DNA of 64,000 nt, taken from assembly GCA_034401795.1 (NCBI GenBank), contig CM067369.1:188006742-188070741 (forward strand), written 5' to 3'. Each line of letters starts with the position of its first letter. The first letter of the stretch is position 1. This DNA comes from Chaetoderma sp. LZ-2023a (Eukaryota; Mollusca; Caudofoveata; Chaetodermatida; Chaetodermatidae). The notes beneath the pieces were generated by a model. It did no database searches. It saw only the letters and a program-made list of their open reading frames with translations, and was not told where the DNA came from. Both the position numbers and the translations under genes were made by a program. Of this stretch, positions 10,216-21,354 are shown piece by piece.

Positions 10216-10721
10216 TTTAGAAAATGTTAAAAGCATTAGAAATTAGATTTTTTTTACCCATATGCCTAATTTATTAGATAAAAAATCACCTTCTTTCAGA
10301 CCCTTGTAGAAAATTTAGCCAAAATCAATAGAGATTATTTGTACAATGTGATCCCGGAGAGGGTTTCCGCACCAGACGACACTAAATAGCATTTCTATGG
10401 GAATTATTTCCAGGTTCAACTCGTATCCTATTAGACCTATATGATTCCATTTAAAATCTAATTATATTTTAACATCTTGCGCTAAATTTCATCGATGTAG
10501 GTGTTTGCGAATTTATCTTTTTTTATGCTAAAAATACACTTTTTTTACTTCTCTGTAACGCAGTTCAGTCTCACATCCCAGAAACCAGCTTCCAATGTGA
10601 CGTGATGGCGGCTGAATACATTTAACACGACTTAACTGAAAGTCGTTGCGGCATTATTCTGTTTTACTATACACAATGGTTTCAACTAGGCGCACCCTTC
10701 ATAGCCTATGTACATTTTCAG
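10216..10721. other. No recognisable feature
   Basis: Very AT-rich sequence without a coding or repeat signature. Confidence 0.45.
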
Positions 10722-11108
10722 TTTATCCATCCATAATATGACGTCATAATCAACTATGTGACGTGTAGGATGACATAATAATCAATGACGTCATGAATTA
10801 CGTAGATAAGTGCATCACGAACGCATAATTAAAGACGGACTAGGCGTTGTTGTACGAATTGTATGTCTTTACTATTTAATAAAGATGCTGTTGAATATTT
10901 TGAAACTAATTTAACTGGGCGGTGTTGCTGCCATAGGCAGCAACAGCACCCAGTCAAATTAGTTTCAAAATATTCAACAGCTTACCTGTACAATTTTCTG
11001 AAAATTTATATCAAGGCGCTCTGGGATCGATCGATCCAAACACTGGCGAAGCGTGGGCGGAACTTAACTAGAGATGGGCGGGGCGTAGCTAAAACTGGAA
11101 AGGTTCAT
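10722..11108 (-). repeat. MITE family A copy, well preserved
   Basis: TATCCATCCATAATATGACGTCATAATC opens the CRE arm, with TGACGTCA at about 10739 and 10787. The central hairpin is at 10888-10982. ATCGATCGATCC and GATGGGCGGGGC follow, ending AAACTGGAAAGGTTCAT. Confidence 0.9.
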
Positions 11109-11577
11109 AGAAAAACGCGTCATTGGGTAACTAGAAAGAAATACGTTAATCGAAAGTAAAACGACTGATAGTGCCAGAAACCTTCTGTTTACCTGGTCAA
11201 ACTATAAACCAAACAAGCTGTCTAAATGTAATCTAACGTTTTATACACCTGTCTAAGCGAAAGTCCATTAGATCTGCGCGTGAATTTACACACGTCGATC
11301 CGTTTAGGTGTGTGGGCTCGCTGGGTATTATTCTGTGTAGGTGGTGGTGGGATAGGTTTTATATCTGAGGTTAATGTGCTCGTGTGAGAAGATATATTTG
11401 GACTCTAATGGATTCCAACTGTGCGGGATAGATGGGAAATGGTGGGTTTGTGGTTGTGGACGTATGAAGAAAAGCAAAAACGAACGTTATAACTGCTTTT
11501 TGTTGATAAATAGCCATAAGATTTTAACACCTGTCATCCTAATGGTTGCATAAGGCAAATTATCTATATTTATGATG
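11109..11577. other. No recognisable feature
   Basis: Unique-looking sequence. No gene or repeat identified. Confidence 0.45.
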
Positions 11578-11690
11578 CGCAGTATTTTGGGTTGTTTCAA
11601 ACTAACTTTATTGAAAATTGTTTATGCCATACCGTCAATCGGCAACATACTGTTAAATAGTGTTTCACATAATCAACAGCTTTCTTATAC
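11578..11690. repeat. Decayed family A core hairpin
   Basis: TTTCAAACTAACTTTATTGAAAATTG and CAACATACTGTTAAATAGTGTTTCACATAATCAACAGC keep the order of the core but not its pairing. Confidence 0.35.
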
Positions 11691-11901
11691 GATCTCGACG
11701 TAAGAGTCGTGTAGTTTTGAAGGGGAATGTTCTAATTTTGTCTTGTTAAAGTTGGCATCCATCGCCGTTGTAAATACTCTTAAAATAACTATCTGACTAT
11801 CGACTTGGTGGCTACATGAATCTACGTCGATCAGTCACGTGCATTTAAACACTCAATCGAGCTAAGCTGACGTACTACCCGCTAAAGCAGGCAGGAGGCA
11901 A

Positions 11902-12232
11902 TGGACCATTCCATTTTTAGCTACATGGCACGCCCATCTCTAGCTAAACTCTACCCACACCTCGCTCGTGTTGAGTCGACTACCAATTTCCAGAAAACTA
12001 TACAGGTAGGCTATTGGATATTTTGGAAATAATTTCAGCAACAGCGGTCAGTCAAATTAGTTTCAAAATATTCAACAGCATGTTTCTTAAATAGTAGAGA
12101 CATAGAATTCGTACAACGCGTCAGACTATTAAGAGTTAAAGACTCTAGATATGGAATCATTTATTAGCTTAGCTGATTATGACGTCATATGACGTCAGAT
12201 TGGTAGATGGATACTCTGGAAAGGTGAATTCT
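11902..12232 (+). repeat. MITE family A copy
   Basis: AATGGACCATTCCATTTTTAGC opens the GC-box arm. The left half of the hairpin is shortened. The CRE arm carries the overlapping pair TATGACGTCATATGACGTCA at about 12179, and the copy ends CTCTGGAAAGGTGAATT. Confidence 0.85.
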
Positions 12233-12389
12233 TTGGAAAGTCATTTTCTTCCTAGCAGCCTGGTAAAGGTAACTAACCATTCATGACAATGAGTGTGCCA
12301 CACTGCGAGTAGCAGCTAATAACAGTTAGACTATTGTTGCTAGATTAAGAGAGATTTTTGAAAACTGATTAATTTCAACCCTTTGGAAC

Positions 12390-12590
12390 CGAAAGGGCGA
12401 TTTCGACAACGCATTTAGAATTTAATACATATTCAATGGAATATTTTGAAACTAATTTAACTGGGAGCTATGGCAGCAAGAGCTCCCAGTCAAATTAGTT
12501 TCCAAACAATCAACAGGTTAGCTGCATTCCTACCTGAAAATTTGGATTCTGAGAATTTAAAGATAAAAGTATTAAATTAAACGATATGAG
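12390..12590. repeat. Family A core hairpin with alternative outer ends
   Basis: AACCCTTTGGAACCGAAAGGG precedes the core. The core is ATGGAATATTTTGAAACTAATTTAACTGGGAGC with its complement GCTCCCAGTCAAATTAGTTT. The AATGGACC ends and GC-box arm are absent. Confidence 0.65.
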
Positions 12591-12967
12591 TTTAGGTGTG
12601 TATCCTGCTATCTCGGTCCGCTACAGACTGTTACCCCTGGGCACGTAGGGTGGAGGTAATATTATTCGCCCCCTCTCTCTCACCACATATATGTGGGTAC
12701 AAGTTAAAGAGCAGCCAGACATTGCTGACTCTCGCCACTCCCGTTTTTGTTACATTGTAAAAAGCTTTGGAATTTTCCAGATTTTATAGCAGTTTCCGAA
12801 TATTTTTTATTTTCTGAATTTTGGGGATGACGTCCAAAGTTGGGGACTCCTAGTGGATGGGCGGGCGCACCCGTTGCAGTGTAAAGATTTGAGCCAAATG
12901 GGACCAGAAGTTTCCGATATATCCGAGTTCTTTTCTCCGGATCAGAGCCAAAGTCTCAAAATCCTAC
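12591..12967. other. No recognisable gene; flank of the DIRS element
   Basis: No domain could be read. The sequence at 12870-12967 is the left insertion flank of the DIRS element. Confidence 0.45.
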
Positions 12968-13137
12968 TTCTCCTTCGATCAATACTCACCATTCTGTTAC
13001 TTCTGATATACAGCTGGCTCTGACAGCGGCTCTAGGACTATAGACTTAGAAAGCTTTACCGACTCCTGGGAACCGGGTACTCGGCTCCCAACTGCCGAGT
13101 ACCCGTTTACCATAGAGCTCATTCTTGTTTGCATAGC
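12968..13137 (+). repeat. DIRS left inverted terminal repeat with unique tip
   Basis: The tip TTCTCCTTCGATC (12968-12980) matches only the internal complementary region. From CAATACTCACCATTCTG on, the sequence is the reverse complement of the right terminus. It holds a hairpin at about 13077-13108 (GGGTACTCGGC paired with GCCGAGTACCC). Confidence 0.92.
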
Positions 13138-14381
13138 GACAAGAGCAATACATGCTTTTTGCATTAAGGATTTTAGTGTTTTAAAATAATCTAAGTCTTT
13201 AATCAGTGATAGTTTGTGTGTTCTGAAAGGATTAACTAAGGACTATGGAGAATACCGCCCAAGAAAACCAGGTTGTATTGTTCTTTATTATCCATAGTTA
13301 AAAGACTTAGGTCTCTAAATTTCGTTGTGTCGCATGTTCCAATTTCTGTCCCCATAGAATCTGGGACGTGTGCTAACAACGATATATGCCAGACGATCGC
13401 CTTCTTTAAACCCCAACAGGCGATCGGCAGATATGAAAATAGGTGTTTGCTACGGTATTTCTAACACGAATATCGGCTGACGTCGTTCTCCGTAGAATCC
13501 GAGCGGGTGACGTCACACCCGGTCGCTCGGATGTTTATGTGAAGAAAAATTTTTCATTAATTCGCGCATCTTATTCTGGGTGCTGCGTACTAAAAATGGT
13601 ACCGGAAACTTTAGAATGATCAAGTTTACGTGTGATCACGATCGGTTTGCAATGATCGGTGGTTTCAAAATTCTTGAGTAGATGTGTGGTCTGCGGTTTT
13701 ACCGTGTGAGACAGCAGTTTTGTTATACATTTTGTTGTTTTCTTCACATATCGTGCTGCGTTCGTCAGGAGTATAATTTATATTGATTAGTAAATATACC
13801 CTGAATGCTATGCGATATGATTCCTGGAGCCGTTACACATCCTGGAGGATCTATTATGGGTGTGTTGTGCCCGCCGCGTACTTGTCGTCATAATCAATGC
13901 GATCGTTGTTGTAACGTGGCGGGGTGGGGTGCGGGGAGGTTACGGTTAATTTATGAGTCAAATTATTTGAAAATTAATTGTCTGCCTTCCATCCGGGTCT
14001 CGTTCCGCTTGTTTATTGTAGGTTTGTGCTTATTTTATAGGCCAAGCCAGCCCCGCCATCATGTGACGACTGCTATAAGTTTGTCCGTGTAATGTTCAAG
14101 GACCATGTCTGTTTTATGTGTGCCCTGTGTAATATAGATCATAGGTGTAATGTTTGTGCAGTGTGGTCCGTCGAAACGATGGTTAAGTTCCTTGCCCAGA
14201 AGGACTTGGCTGGGTCTGACGCGGGGTCAGGCGGTCCGAGAGTAAATCGTGGAGCGCCCGGTGCTCCACGTCCCCAGCTGGAGGTGGCGGAGATGGCACC
14301 GCCGGCGTGGTTTGGTCCGGCTCTGCAGGGTTTTTCTGCATAGCGTTCTGACCACGCTGGTGTCGTCCCTGCTACCAAAGG
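13138..14381 (+). promoter_or_regulatory. DIRS leader region
   Basis: No long credible frame. It contains an imperfect palindrome at about 13499-13532 (CCGAGCGGGTGACGTCAC paired with CCGGTCGCTCGG) with a perfect TGACGTCA octamer at its centre, a plausible promoter or protein-binding site by inference only. An open stretch at 14092-14343 may be broken 5' coding sequence of the Gag-like gene, because the GC-rich composition already begins there. Confidence 0.45.
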
Positions 14382-15428
14382 TTGGGGGGCAGTTTCTCCC
14401 CATTCCTGGTACGGATCCTGTCCTCGGACAGGATTCTGGACTGGTTACCGAGGGGGCCGTCTCGTACGGCCCCCTGGCAGTCCCGTCTGGCTTCGGCCAG
14501 ACGGGTTTCTGTTTCTCTGCGGCCACCTCCGGGTGGTCCAGTAGCGGTGGCCGGTCCGTCAGGTGTGGGAGCCGTCCGCCAGGACGGTTCCATGGTTGAC
14601 TCGTCTAGTGACGACTCTTCGGAGTCTGAAGACGAGGAGGCCGAGGAGGAGAGGTTGCTGCGGCCCGTGAAGCCGCAGGTGGAGAATATGGAGGTTGATT
14701 CCGTCCTAGACGGAACCGGCCTCCATTTGTCTGGTTTGGCGCAAGCCAGGTCAGCGGCTCCGCCTGTGGCTGAGGCAAATCCGTTACCGTGCACCGGTTC
14801 CGTGCGGCTTGGTTTGGCACCAGCCGTCACGGGAACGGGTGTGCCGGGCCGGGCGTGGTACTCACCTATCTCGCCTGGTCCGGCAGTCGGACGTGGGGTG
14901 CCGTGGGCGCCCGTGTCCGGCTATGGTTCCGCGACTGCTACGGGTCCGTACGGTTTTCCGTGTGGACCTACCCCATGGACCGGAGTGTTTCATGGGGTGG
15001 CGGCGGAACCGTGTGGTACCGGAGTGCCTGGCGTGTCAGCCGTGGCTCCTTGCTGGGAGGCCGTGGCTGGCAGACCCGTGAGCACGTCAACGGGTGACGT
15101 GTTTGCGGGGGTGTCTTCATCGGAGGTAGATTGGTCAGATGCTCTGGCGTGGCTAGCCAGGGTTGACCCGTCTGTGGTTTCGGCCACGGCCGATGAAGAT
15201 GCGCCCCGTCCGTCGGTTGCGTCGATCAGGACGGGGATTTTGCCCGCGGCCCGGATCCAGTCAGTGGGACTGGATCCACGGTTCATAGAATGGTTGGATG
15301 CTATTTATAGCAAACAACTGATGACCAAGGGTCAGCTCCCTGCGGCCTCCAGGGAGGTGCGGGCAAGATGTTGTATTCCGCGGGGGGAATACGACAGGTA
15401 TGGTGTAGTCCCGTCGGTCACGGAGTGA
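14382..15428 (+). pseudogene. gag: DIRS Gag-like region, first open segment
   Basis: An open frame of about 348 codons whose first possible ATG is at 14592, since the upstream open part begins at TTG. An acidic serine-rich stretch (SSSDDSSESEDEEAEEE) directly follows that ATG, and a Gly/Pro/Val-rich low-complexity middle comes next. The last 60 residues (DPRFIEWLDAIYSKQL region) look folded. DIRS ORF1 products are assigned as Gag-like structural proteins by position. Sequence conservation is poor, so the function is inferred from location upstream of the reverse transcriptase. The frame is lost at 15428, while related coding sequence resumes in another frame at about 15619. Base composition is much more GC-rich than the surroundings. 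Confidence 0.6.
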
Positions 15429-15618
15429 CCGATGGGTACTGGGCGTCCAGAGTGCCGTGCCGGGTCACCCCGGTCCGGCACTTGTGGACAAGTCTCAGGT
15501 ACACCAGGAAGAAGTCCTGTCCCTATGCGATGAGGGTGTGAGGGCAGCGATAGAGCGCTGTCAACCACTCTTATCGTCTCCTTCAGTCGGTGTGGGCTGA
15601 AGCGGGGCAGGCCACCCT

Positions 15619-16158
15619 GTGCCACCTGTGGCGCTTTCATGTGTCAATGACGGCCTGGTGCTGTCGATGGACGCATTGGCAAGGGTGCAAGCGCGTGTGA
15701 CGAAATCCAGGAGGCAAATGGTCATTGACCATATGCGTCCGGCTACGGCAGTCAGGGAGCGTCTCCTTGGGACACCCCTGACAGGGCCTAGCATCTTCGG
15801 TGGCCAAGCGTGGGCCATCTTAGAGGATACCGCCAGTATCGCGCAGAATCGGTTAGCGGTAAACCTACAGCTAGAGCTAGTGCGACAAGCGCATGCACTA
15901 GGGCCTGTGGGGAAACCGCTAACGGGACAACCTTCAAAGGAGCAGAAGAAGCATAAGGGCAAGGCGAAAGCTAGGCCTGTTGCGACTTCTGCTTCAGCTG
16001 GGATTTCAGAGCCGCCGCCGGCGAAGAAGCCCAGGAAGGTTGTAGAGGCGCCTACCCTCCCCAATGTTGCTCCTGACCGCCCTAGAGGTGGGAAGGGCAA
16101 GGGGAAGGGTAAGGGTAAGGCCTCAAAGGGCGGACAGAAGGGGCCGAAGCGTACCTGA
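15619..16158 (+). pseudogene. gag: DIRS Gag-like region, C-terminal segment
   Basis: A frame of 179 codons in a different phase from the preceding segment. The N-terminal 110 residues are probably helical (VNDGLVLSMDALARVQARV, then the AWAILEDTASIAQNRLAVNL region). The C-terminus is strongly basic, with repeated Lys-Gly-Lys-Gly (GGKGKGKGKGKASKGG), suggesting nucleic-acid binding. It ends at TGA just upstream of the reverse transcriptase region. It is probably the C-terminal part of the Gag-like protein, disconnected by the lesions at 15429-15618. Confidence 0.6.
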
Positions 16159-16277
16159 GGGTACGAAAGCTCCCTTCATATCCGCCTGGACCGCGCCTGT
16201 GTGACAGGAACAGCGGTGCCAGTTATACCCGTCGTGCCTAGAACGAAATGGTTCTCTCTCTCTCTCGTTAAGAAAGA

Positions 16278-16715
16278 GTGGGGGGGGGGCGGACTGCGAG
16301 CCGGACAACCCCGTTAGACGTCGAGGCGTCTATGGTGGGTGGAAGGCTCATGCGTTTCGTCGAGGCCTGGCAAGGTGTGACGTCAGACAGTCTGGTCCTG
16401 GGATGGTTATCCCAGGGTTACATGCCGGAGTGGTGGGACTTTCCACCACAAAATCTGTCTTTGGCACCTGTCTGGACACCCGTACCAAGGGAGCCAGACA
16501 AGTTAGAAGCCGTTCAAAAGGAAGTGTCGGGTTTGCTTCTGAAGGGAGCAATAAATCCAGCAAATCGAAACACTCCAGGCTTCTATTCAAACATGTTCCT
16601 TGTCCCCAAGAGCACAGGGGGATGGAGACCCATACTCAATCTCAGGCCATTAAATTGGTTTAGCCATATGCCTCGGTTCCAGATGGAAATGCCGAGGTCG
16701 GTAATGCGGGATTGA
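16278..16715 (+). pseudogene. DIRS reverse transcriptase, N-terminal segment
   Basis: The frame includes VGGRLMRFVEAW...TSDSLVLGWLSQGY, a typical DIRS RT opening. Then come VQKEVSGLLLKGAI, FYSNMFLVPKSTGGWRPIL and NLRPLNWF, the fingers motifs of the polymerase. It breaks at about 16710 and the same domain continues from 16712 in another frame. Confidence 0.85.
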
Positions 16716-16966
16716 GGAAAGGAATGTGGTGTGTATCGATCGATCTGAAAAATGCATATTTCCACATTCCTATGAATCGGAGTTGGCACAGGTTTCTGAG
16801 ATTTGCGTTTCAGAATCAAGTATGGGAGTTTACAGTTCTCCCGTTTGGCCTGTCGACAGCTCCGAGGGTTTTCACAAGAGTGGTCCTTGCGGTGACAGCG
16901 TTTCTCAGAAAAGAGAACGTGGCGCTACACACCTACATAGACGACTGGCTGCTCAAGGCAGGTTGA
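16712..16966 (+). pseudogene. DIRS reverse transcriptase, catalytic segment
   Basis: It carries SIDLKNAYFHIPM (motif A Asp), LPFGLSTAPRVFTRVV (motif B) and HTYIDDWLL (motif C, YIDD catalytic aspartates) in order. The active-site residues are intact although the frame changes at both ends. Together with 16278-16715 and the next segment it forms one RT domain. Confidence 0.9.
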
Positions 16967-17460
16967 ACGTGGATACTGCTCTGACTCTGAAGTTACTTTC
17001 AGATCTAGGCTGGATAGTCAACGAGGAGAAATCCGAGTTGACGCCCACTCAACATTTCGTTTATTTGGGGATGCGATTCGACCTCGAGGAGGGCAGGGTT
17101 TACCCGTCAGAGCCCAGAGTGGTGTCTCTGTTAGCCATCCTCAGGAGTTTTCGAGTGGGAAACCACATTCAGGCGAGGCGGTTCCTTCAGATGCTGGGCA
17201 TGATGGTCTCCATGGAGCAGGTTATCCCGTACGCTGCTCTAATGCGAAGACCTATCCAGTTGTATCTGATGTCTCTGTGGAAACAGAGAACAGAACCCCT
17301 GTCAAAACTGGTGCCAGTTTTGGAGCCGATAATATCGCATCTGCTATGGTGGAAACAGCGTCAGAATCTCCTAATAGGGGTTTCGCTGCACCTACCCCAC
17401 CCCCAGCTGTCCGTTTACACGGATGCATCGCTGGAAGGGTGGGGTGCCTGCCTGGGAGAA
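16960..17460 (+). pseudogene. DIRS RT thumb and start of RNase H
   Basis: After another phase change the reading continues with LKLLSDLGWIVNEEKSELTP and FVYLGMRFDLEEGRVYP, the region after YIDD. A helical linker follows, then QLSVYTDASLEGWGACLGE, the opening Asp motif of RNase H. The phase changes again near 17450. Confidence 0.82.
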
Positions 17461-18358
17461 CCAGGTCTCGGGCACATGGACTCTCCCGGAGAGTCAGCTG
17501 CATATCAATCTGTTGGAAATGATGGCAGTGGAACTGGCGTTGGAAGAGTTCCTTCCGATGATCAGGGGCAAGGTGATATTGATACGGTCGGTTAATTCGA
17601 CAGTAGTATCATATATAAATCGCCAAGGCGGGACCAGGTCGCCCACTCTGTGTATCAGGGTGTGGCACTTGATTCAATGGTGCAGGAATTACTCGGTTGT
17701 TTTGAAAGCAGCTCGTATTCCTGGCCGATTGAACATTCTGGCGGATGCTTTGTCTCGCAGACAGAGAATCCTGCCAACAGAATGGTCCCTCAACCCTCCA
17801 GTTCTGCGACGGATCTTCGAGCATTGGGGCAAACCCAACGTGGACTTGTTCGCCACAAAGGAAAATGCTCAAATCATGACATATGTCTCGCCGATTACAG
17901 ATCCAAATGCCGTCGATACAGACGCTCTGGCGATAAGCTGGAGAGGGATGCACGCTTACGCGTACCCACCCACCATTCTTCTACCGAAGGTTTTGGTGAA
18001 GGTCAGGGAGGAACCGTGTCTGGTCCTGCTAATAGCGCCGTATTGGCCGAGCAGGGCGTGGTTCACGGATCTTCTAGATCTGCTGGTGGAAAATCCTGTG
18101 CAGTTGCCCGAGATTCCGAACATAATCTCCCAGGCCAAGGGACGCTTCCTACACGAGCGTCCCGAGATGTTCAATGACTGCGTGGATGTTATCAAACAAC
18201 GTTCCACGTCGGAAGGCTTTTCTCGACAGGCTGCTGATTTCATCGCGGCTGCGAGAAGTAGGTCAACCTACAAGTCATATAACAACAAGGTTAACAGATT
18301 TGCAGACTGGTGTGAAGAAAAGGGTATTGATACCTTTCAATCCACTATCAGCAAATAG
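17423..18358 (+). pseudogene. DIRS RNase H, Dam/MT-like region and recombinase N-terminus
   Basis: From about 17465 the frame continues RNase H (SQLHINLLEMMAVELAL, the Glu motif, and then ILADALSR, the final Asp motif). It runs on into NVDLFATKENAQ, TDALAISWRG, AYPPTILLPKVL and APYWPSRAWF, the conserved downstream region of DIRS polyproteins often compared with Dam-type methylases. The end, FIAAARSRSTYKSYNNKVNRFADWC, is the N-terminal SAM-like domain of a tyrosine recombinase. The frame stops at the TAG at 18356. Confidence 0.8.
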
Positions 18359-19199
18359 CAGACTTTCTCTGTGAGCTGTTCTTTTGAGGACTAGCTCCCG
18401 TCACAGTTGCTGGATACAAGTCAGCTTTGGCATCATTTATCCCTTGTCTAGCCAACAGGGATAGTCCAGAGGTGGCCCAGTTAAATGTGATGTTGAGGGA
18501 ATGAGCAATCTCCGACCGAGACAACCGGTAGTCATTCCAGCCTGGAGTCTATCTTTAGTGCTTAATGTACTGGCCAAGCACCCTTTCGAACCGTTGCGTT
18601 CGGCTAGTCTAAAGCATTTGACTCTAAAGGCGGTTTTTTCTATTGGCAGCTTCCTCAGCTAGAAGGCGCAGTGAGATCCATGTGCTTTCGGCAGAGAGGA
18701 ACCGATTTATTGTTTCTGGAGAAGGTCTGCGTCTTCTGCCAAGAGCAGAGGTTATGTCAAAGAACCAATCTTTGAGATATCCCGGCAAACCGATCATTAT
18801 ACCGAAGTTAACTAGGTTTGATCGTGATGCCAGTGTCTGGTGCCCGGTCCGTGCTTTGACTAAGTACAAGAAACGGACTGACTCGTTACGGTCGAACGAT
18901 AGACATCTGTGGATCTGCCATAAAAAGTCTTATGGCGCCGCATCCATGGATACTATCTCTCGTTGGGTGGTCGAATGCATTCAGACTACTCACGAGATGG
19001 CGACTGGGCACCAGGTGCAAGGCGTAAGGGCAGACAATGTCAGAGGAATAGCCGCCTCGACCGCCCTTTACAATGGTGTTCCGTTATAGGACATCACGGC
19101 CGTTGCACAATGGCACTGTGAGTCCTCATTCACGGATTACTATATGAGGGATGTGTCAGACTCAGCCAATCCACTCGCTTTAGCTGTTTTGAAACGATA
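18359..19199 (+). pseudogene. DIRS tyrosine recombinase, catalytic part
   Basis: The catalytic domain is best preserved in the frame 18643-19089. SARRRSEIHVL supplies the first catalytic Arg, and VRADNVRGIAAST supplies the second Arg box. The frame stops at TAG (19087-19089), and beyond it WHCESSFTDYYMRDVSD keeps the Trp and the nucleophilic Tyr region up to about 19199. This family integrates the circular DNA form by strand exchange. The copy has at least one frameshift upstream of 18643 plus this stop. Confidence 0.82.
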
Positions 19200-19700
19200 G
19201 TTAGTGACCACACTGCTTTTCACCCTTTTCTCACTTCGGTAAGAAAAGAACCTAAAGCAGGCATGGTCAGGCGAGAGGATGTCAACCAGATTGTGTCACT
19301 GATGGCCGAACCGGTGAATGGTTGTAGGCGGTACGTCTGAAGTCCTGTTATCATAAGGTAATTCAACAAGTGAGAGTTTTTTGTATTATGTATATGTATC
19401 ATGTTCATTCATCGTATATATTCATGCTCATTCCCAGGCTAATACAAGCGGTATGCAGGGAGTAGTTAACCCTCTTGGCATATTGGTGTTTTCAGGCGAG
19501 ATACATGTTCGTTAGTTCTCTCCCTTTTCTTAGGAGGAAAAAGGGGGGGGAGCTGTGACGCGAATGTGATTCGGTTCCGTAAACTTGACGGTCCTTTTAG
19601 GTCTCCGTTAGTCAAGTTTGAAGTCTAAAATCTTTCTCCAAGGGGCAAAATTAGCATGTATGGCTTGCCCCTTCCCACCAGGTTACTGATCAAATCTGGT

Positions 19701-19802
19701 GTATATCAGAAGTAACAGAATGGTGAGTATTGATCGAAGGAGAATGCAGGAAATGTCAATTTCCCTTTCTCCGAGATCTAACAATACTCACCATTCTGTT
19801 AC
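19701..19802. repeat. DIRS internal complementary region
   Basis: 19701-19744 is the reverse complement of the left end (12968-13011), and 19742-19802 is the reverse complement of the right end (19992-20053). The two halves share the trinucleotide GAA/TTC at 19742-19744, marking the position of the circular junction. Confidence 0.92.
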
Positions 19803-19856
19803 GGACCCAGCCTCCCAGCCCCACGGAGGCAAGCCATAGTTTTCTCTTGTTTGGTG

Positions 19857-20053
19857 GCTATGCAAACAATATGAGCTCTATGGTAAACGGGTACTCGGCA
19901 GTTGGGAGCCGAGTACCCGGTTCCCAGGAGTCGGTAAAGCTTTCTAAGTCTATAGTCCTAGAGCCGCTGTCAGAGCCAGCTGTATATCAGAAGTAACAGA
20001 ATGGTGAGTATTGTTAGATCTCGGAGAAAGGGAAATTGACATTTCCTGCATTC
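19857..20053 (-). repeat. DIRS right inverted terminal repeat with unique tip
   Basis: GCTATGCAAACAA through CAGAATGGTGAGTATTG is the complement of the left terminus. The tip TTAGATCTCGGAGAAAGGG to CCTGCATTC (20014-20053) is complementary only to the internal region. Confidence 0.92.
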
Positions 20054-20099
20054 ACTGTGTTAAAATCTGAGCAAAATCGGATAAGCCGCTTTTGAGATA

Positions 20100-20215
20100 A
20101 AACACCCCGAACATATGGACTGAGGGACGGATGGACAGCGGGACGGATGGACTGACGCGCGGACGGACGGACGGACCTGATCACAATAACCTCTTTCCCT
20201 TACGGGGCGAGGGTA
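20100..20215 (+). repeat. GGAC-type microsatellite with family E tail
   Basis: GGACTGAGGGACGGATGGACAG and (GGAC)n lead to CCTCTTTCCCTTACGGGGCGAGGGTA. A similar tail follows the tetranucleotide arrays at 33.6 kb, and a weaker relative follows those at 43.9 and 55.9 kb. Confidence 0.55.
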
Positions 20216-20904
20216 GATATTTGGGCTATAGTTACCCAGGAGAAATGTATTTATTTAAAGAAAATGTAACTTAAATTGATGGAAAGATCTAAAACAAAGC
20301 AACACAATTTATACATCGTAATTTTATTTCATACATTTGTCTTCTTTAAAAAAATCTTTTTAGTTGTACGAAAGCTCGAGAATGGATCGAGGACATGTGT
20401 TAACTATTTGACGTGTGTTGCAACAAGCTGTTGCTTTTCTAGATATAGACTGAACACCAGTTGTCATCATGGCTGGATTTACTCAGCAGCAATAGCGTTA
20501 GACGCACTGCTTGCTATCACGAACCAGATGGTGCTTATCGGTTGGGAAGAGGGTGCGGTCGAACGGTGGAGTGTGGGCGCGGGTAGTGTGGGCGATTGGC
20601 TATGTGGTTGGCTAAGACAAGACATGGCTATTTTCCGTTTCTTAATAAGCTTGGCATTTGGTAGAAGCTAAAGATTTCCTCCGGAGGTATATTTGACATT
20701 TTCGTCAGAAAACGTGCCAAGATTATTTCGACATTTATCTGATATCGGAGAAATAGCTTCTGATTTTAAACCGCTCATTGACATTTTGTATATATGTTCC
20801 GATGACGCGGGTTAGTCTTACAGAATCCTGGGAAAATGAATTCCTTAATTTGATTAACCCACCTATTCCTAATGTCCAAATTTGGCTAAGTACATCAAAA
20901 TAGT
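20216..20904. other. No recognisable gene
   Basis: A frame at 20276-20671 (131 codons) begins with a Met-Met-Glu-Arg-Ser stretch and one hydrophobic segment, but it has no recognisable domain and no exon or intron support. Left uncalled. Confidence 0.4.
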
Positions 20905-21050
20905 TGCTTATTGAATGCCGATTTGAAAGCCATGACAAGACTATCTTTGAAAAATTATTACTGGAATGACTGGCTCCGTTATCGAGCCCATCATTCCTGT
21001 GGTAAAATTTAAAAATGGTCTCCTGTTCTGCATATGGATATTCATTCCTC
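20905..21050. repeat. Palindromic MITE family B, diverged
   Basis: TTGAATGCCGATTTGAAAGCC...ACTGGAATGACTGGCTCCGTTATCGAGCCCATCATTCCTGTGGTAAAATTT keeps the central palindrome. The outer arms have diverged. Confidence 0.75.
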
Positions 21051-21354
21051 AGAGGTCGATTTTGTCTGGATTCGGCTTGAAATGGTTAAGAAACCTACGT
21101 CTCATTTATTATTCAGAGTGCGTCATAATTTCATTCGAAACGTTAAAATTGACAGGATGCAATACAAATTCATTCGGACAACGCATATGACATTAGGCAG
21201 GTTTTTGGGAAATTGCGGAATTTGTGTCGCCAATGTAGCTTTGCAAAAGAACGTGTACCATACGTACGGACAAAACAAATGTTTGTCAGAACTAACACGT
21301 GTTGGTTAACCTTTGTATGGTGAAGCCGGTAAAGACCGGACTAAGTAATGGGCT

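Larger units (their letters stand above)
12968..20053 (+). mobile_element. DIRS-type tyrosine-recombinase retrotransposon, decayed
   Basis: It is bounded by inverted terminal repeats (12980-13137 versus 19857-20013, about 157 bp). Unique outer tips follow on each side, both complementary to one internal region at 19701-19802. That arrangement is diagnostic for DIRS elements, which replicate through a circular intermediate and integrate with a tyrosine recombinase without target duplication. Inside, in order, are a Gag-like region, reverse transcriptase, RNase H with a downstream Dam/MT-like region, and a tyrosine recombinase, all on the plus strand. Several frameshifts and stops show that this copy is dead. 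The element is 7086 bp. Confidence 0.93.

Noticed and set aside
20276-20671. 131-codon open frame as a host gene
   Set aside because: No domain, no conserved motif, and low-confidence composition. It probably arises by chance.
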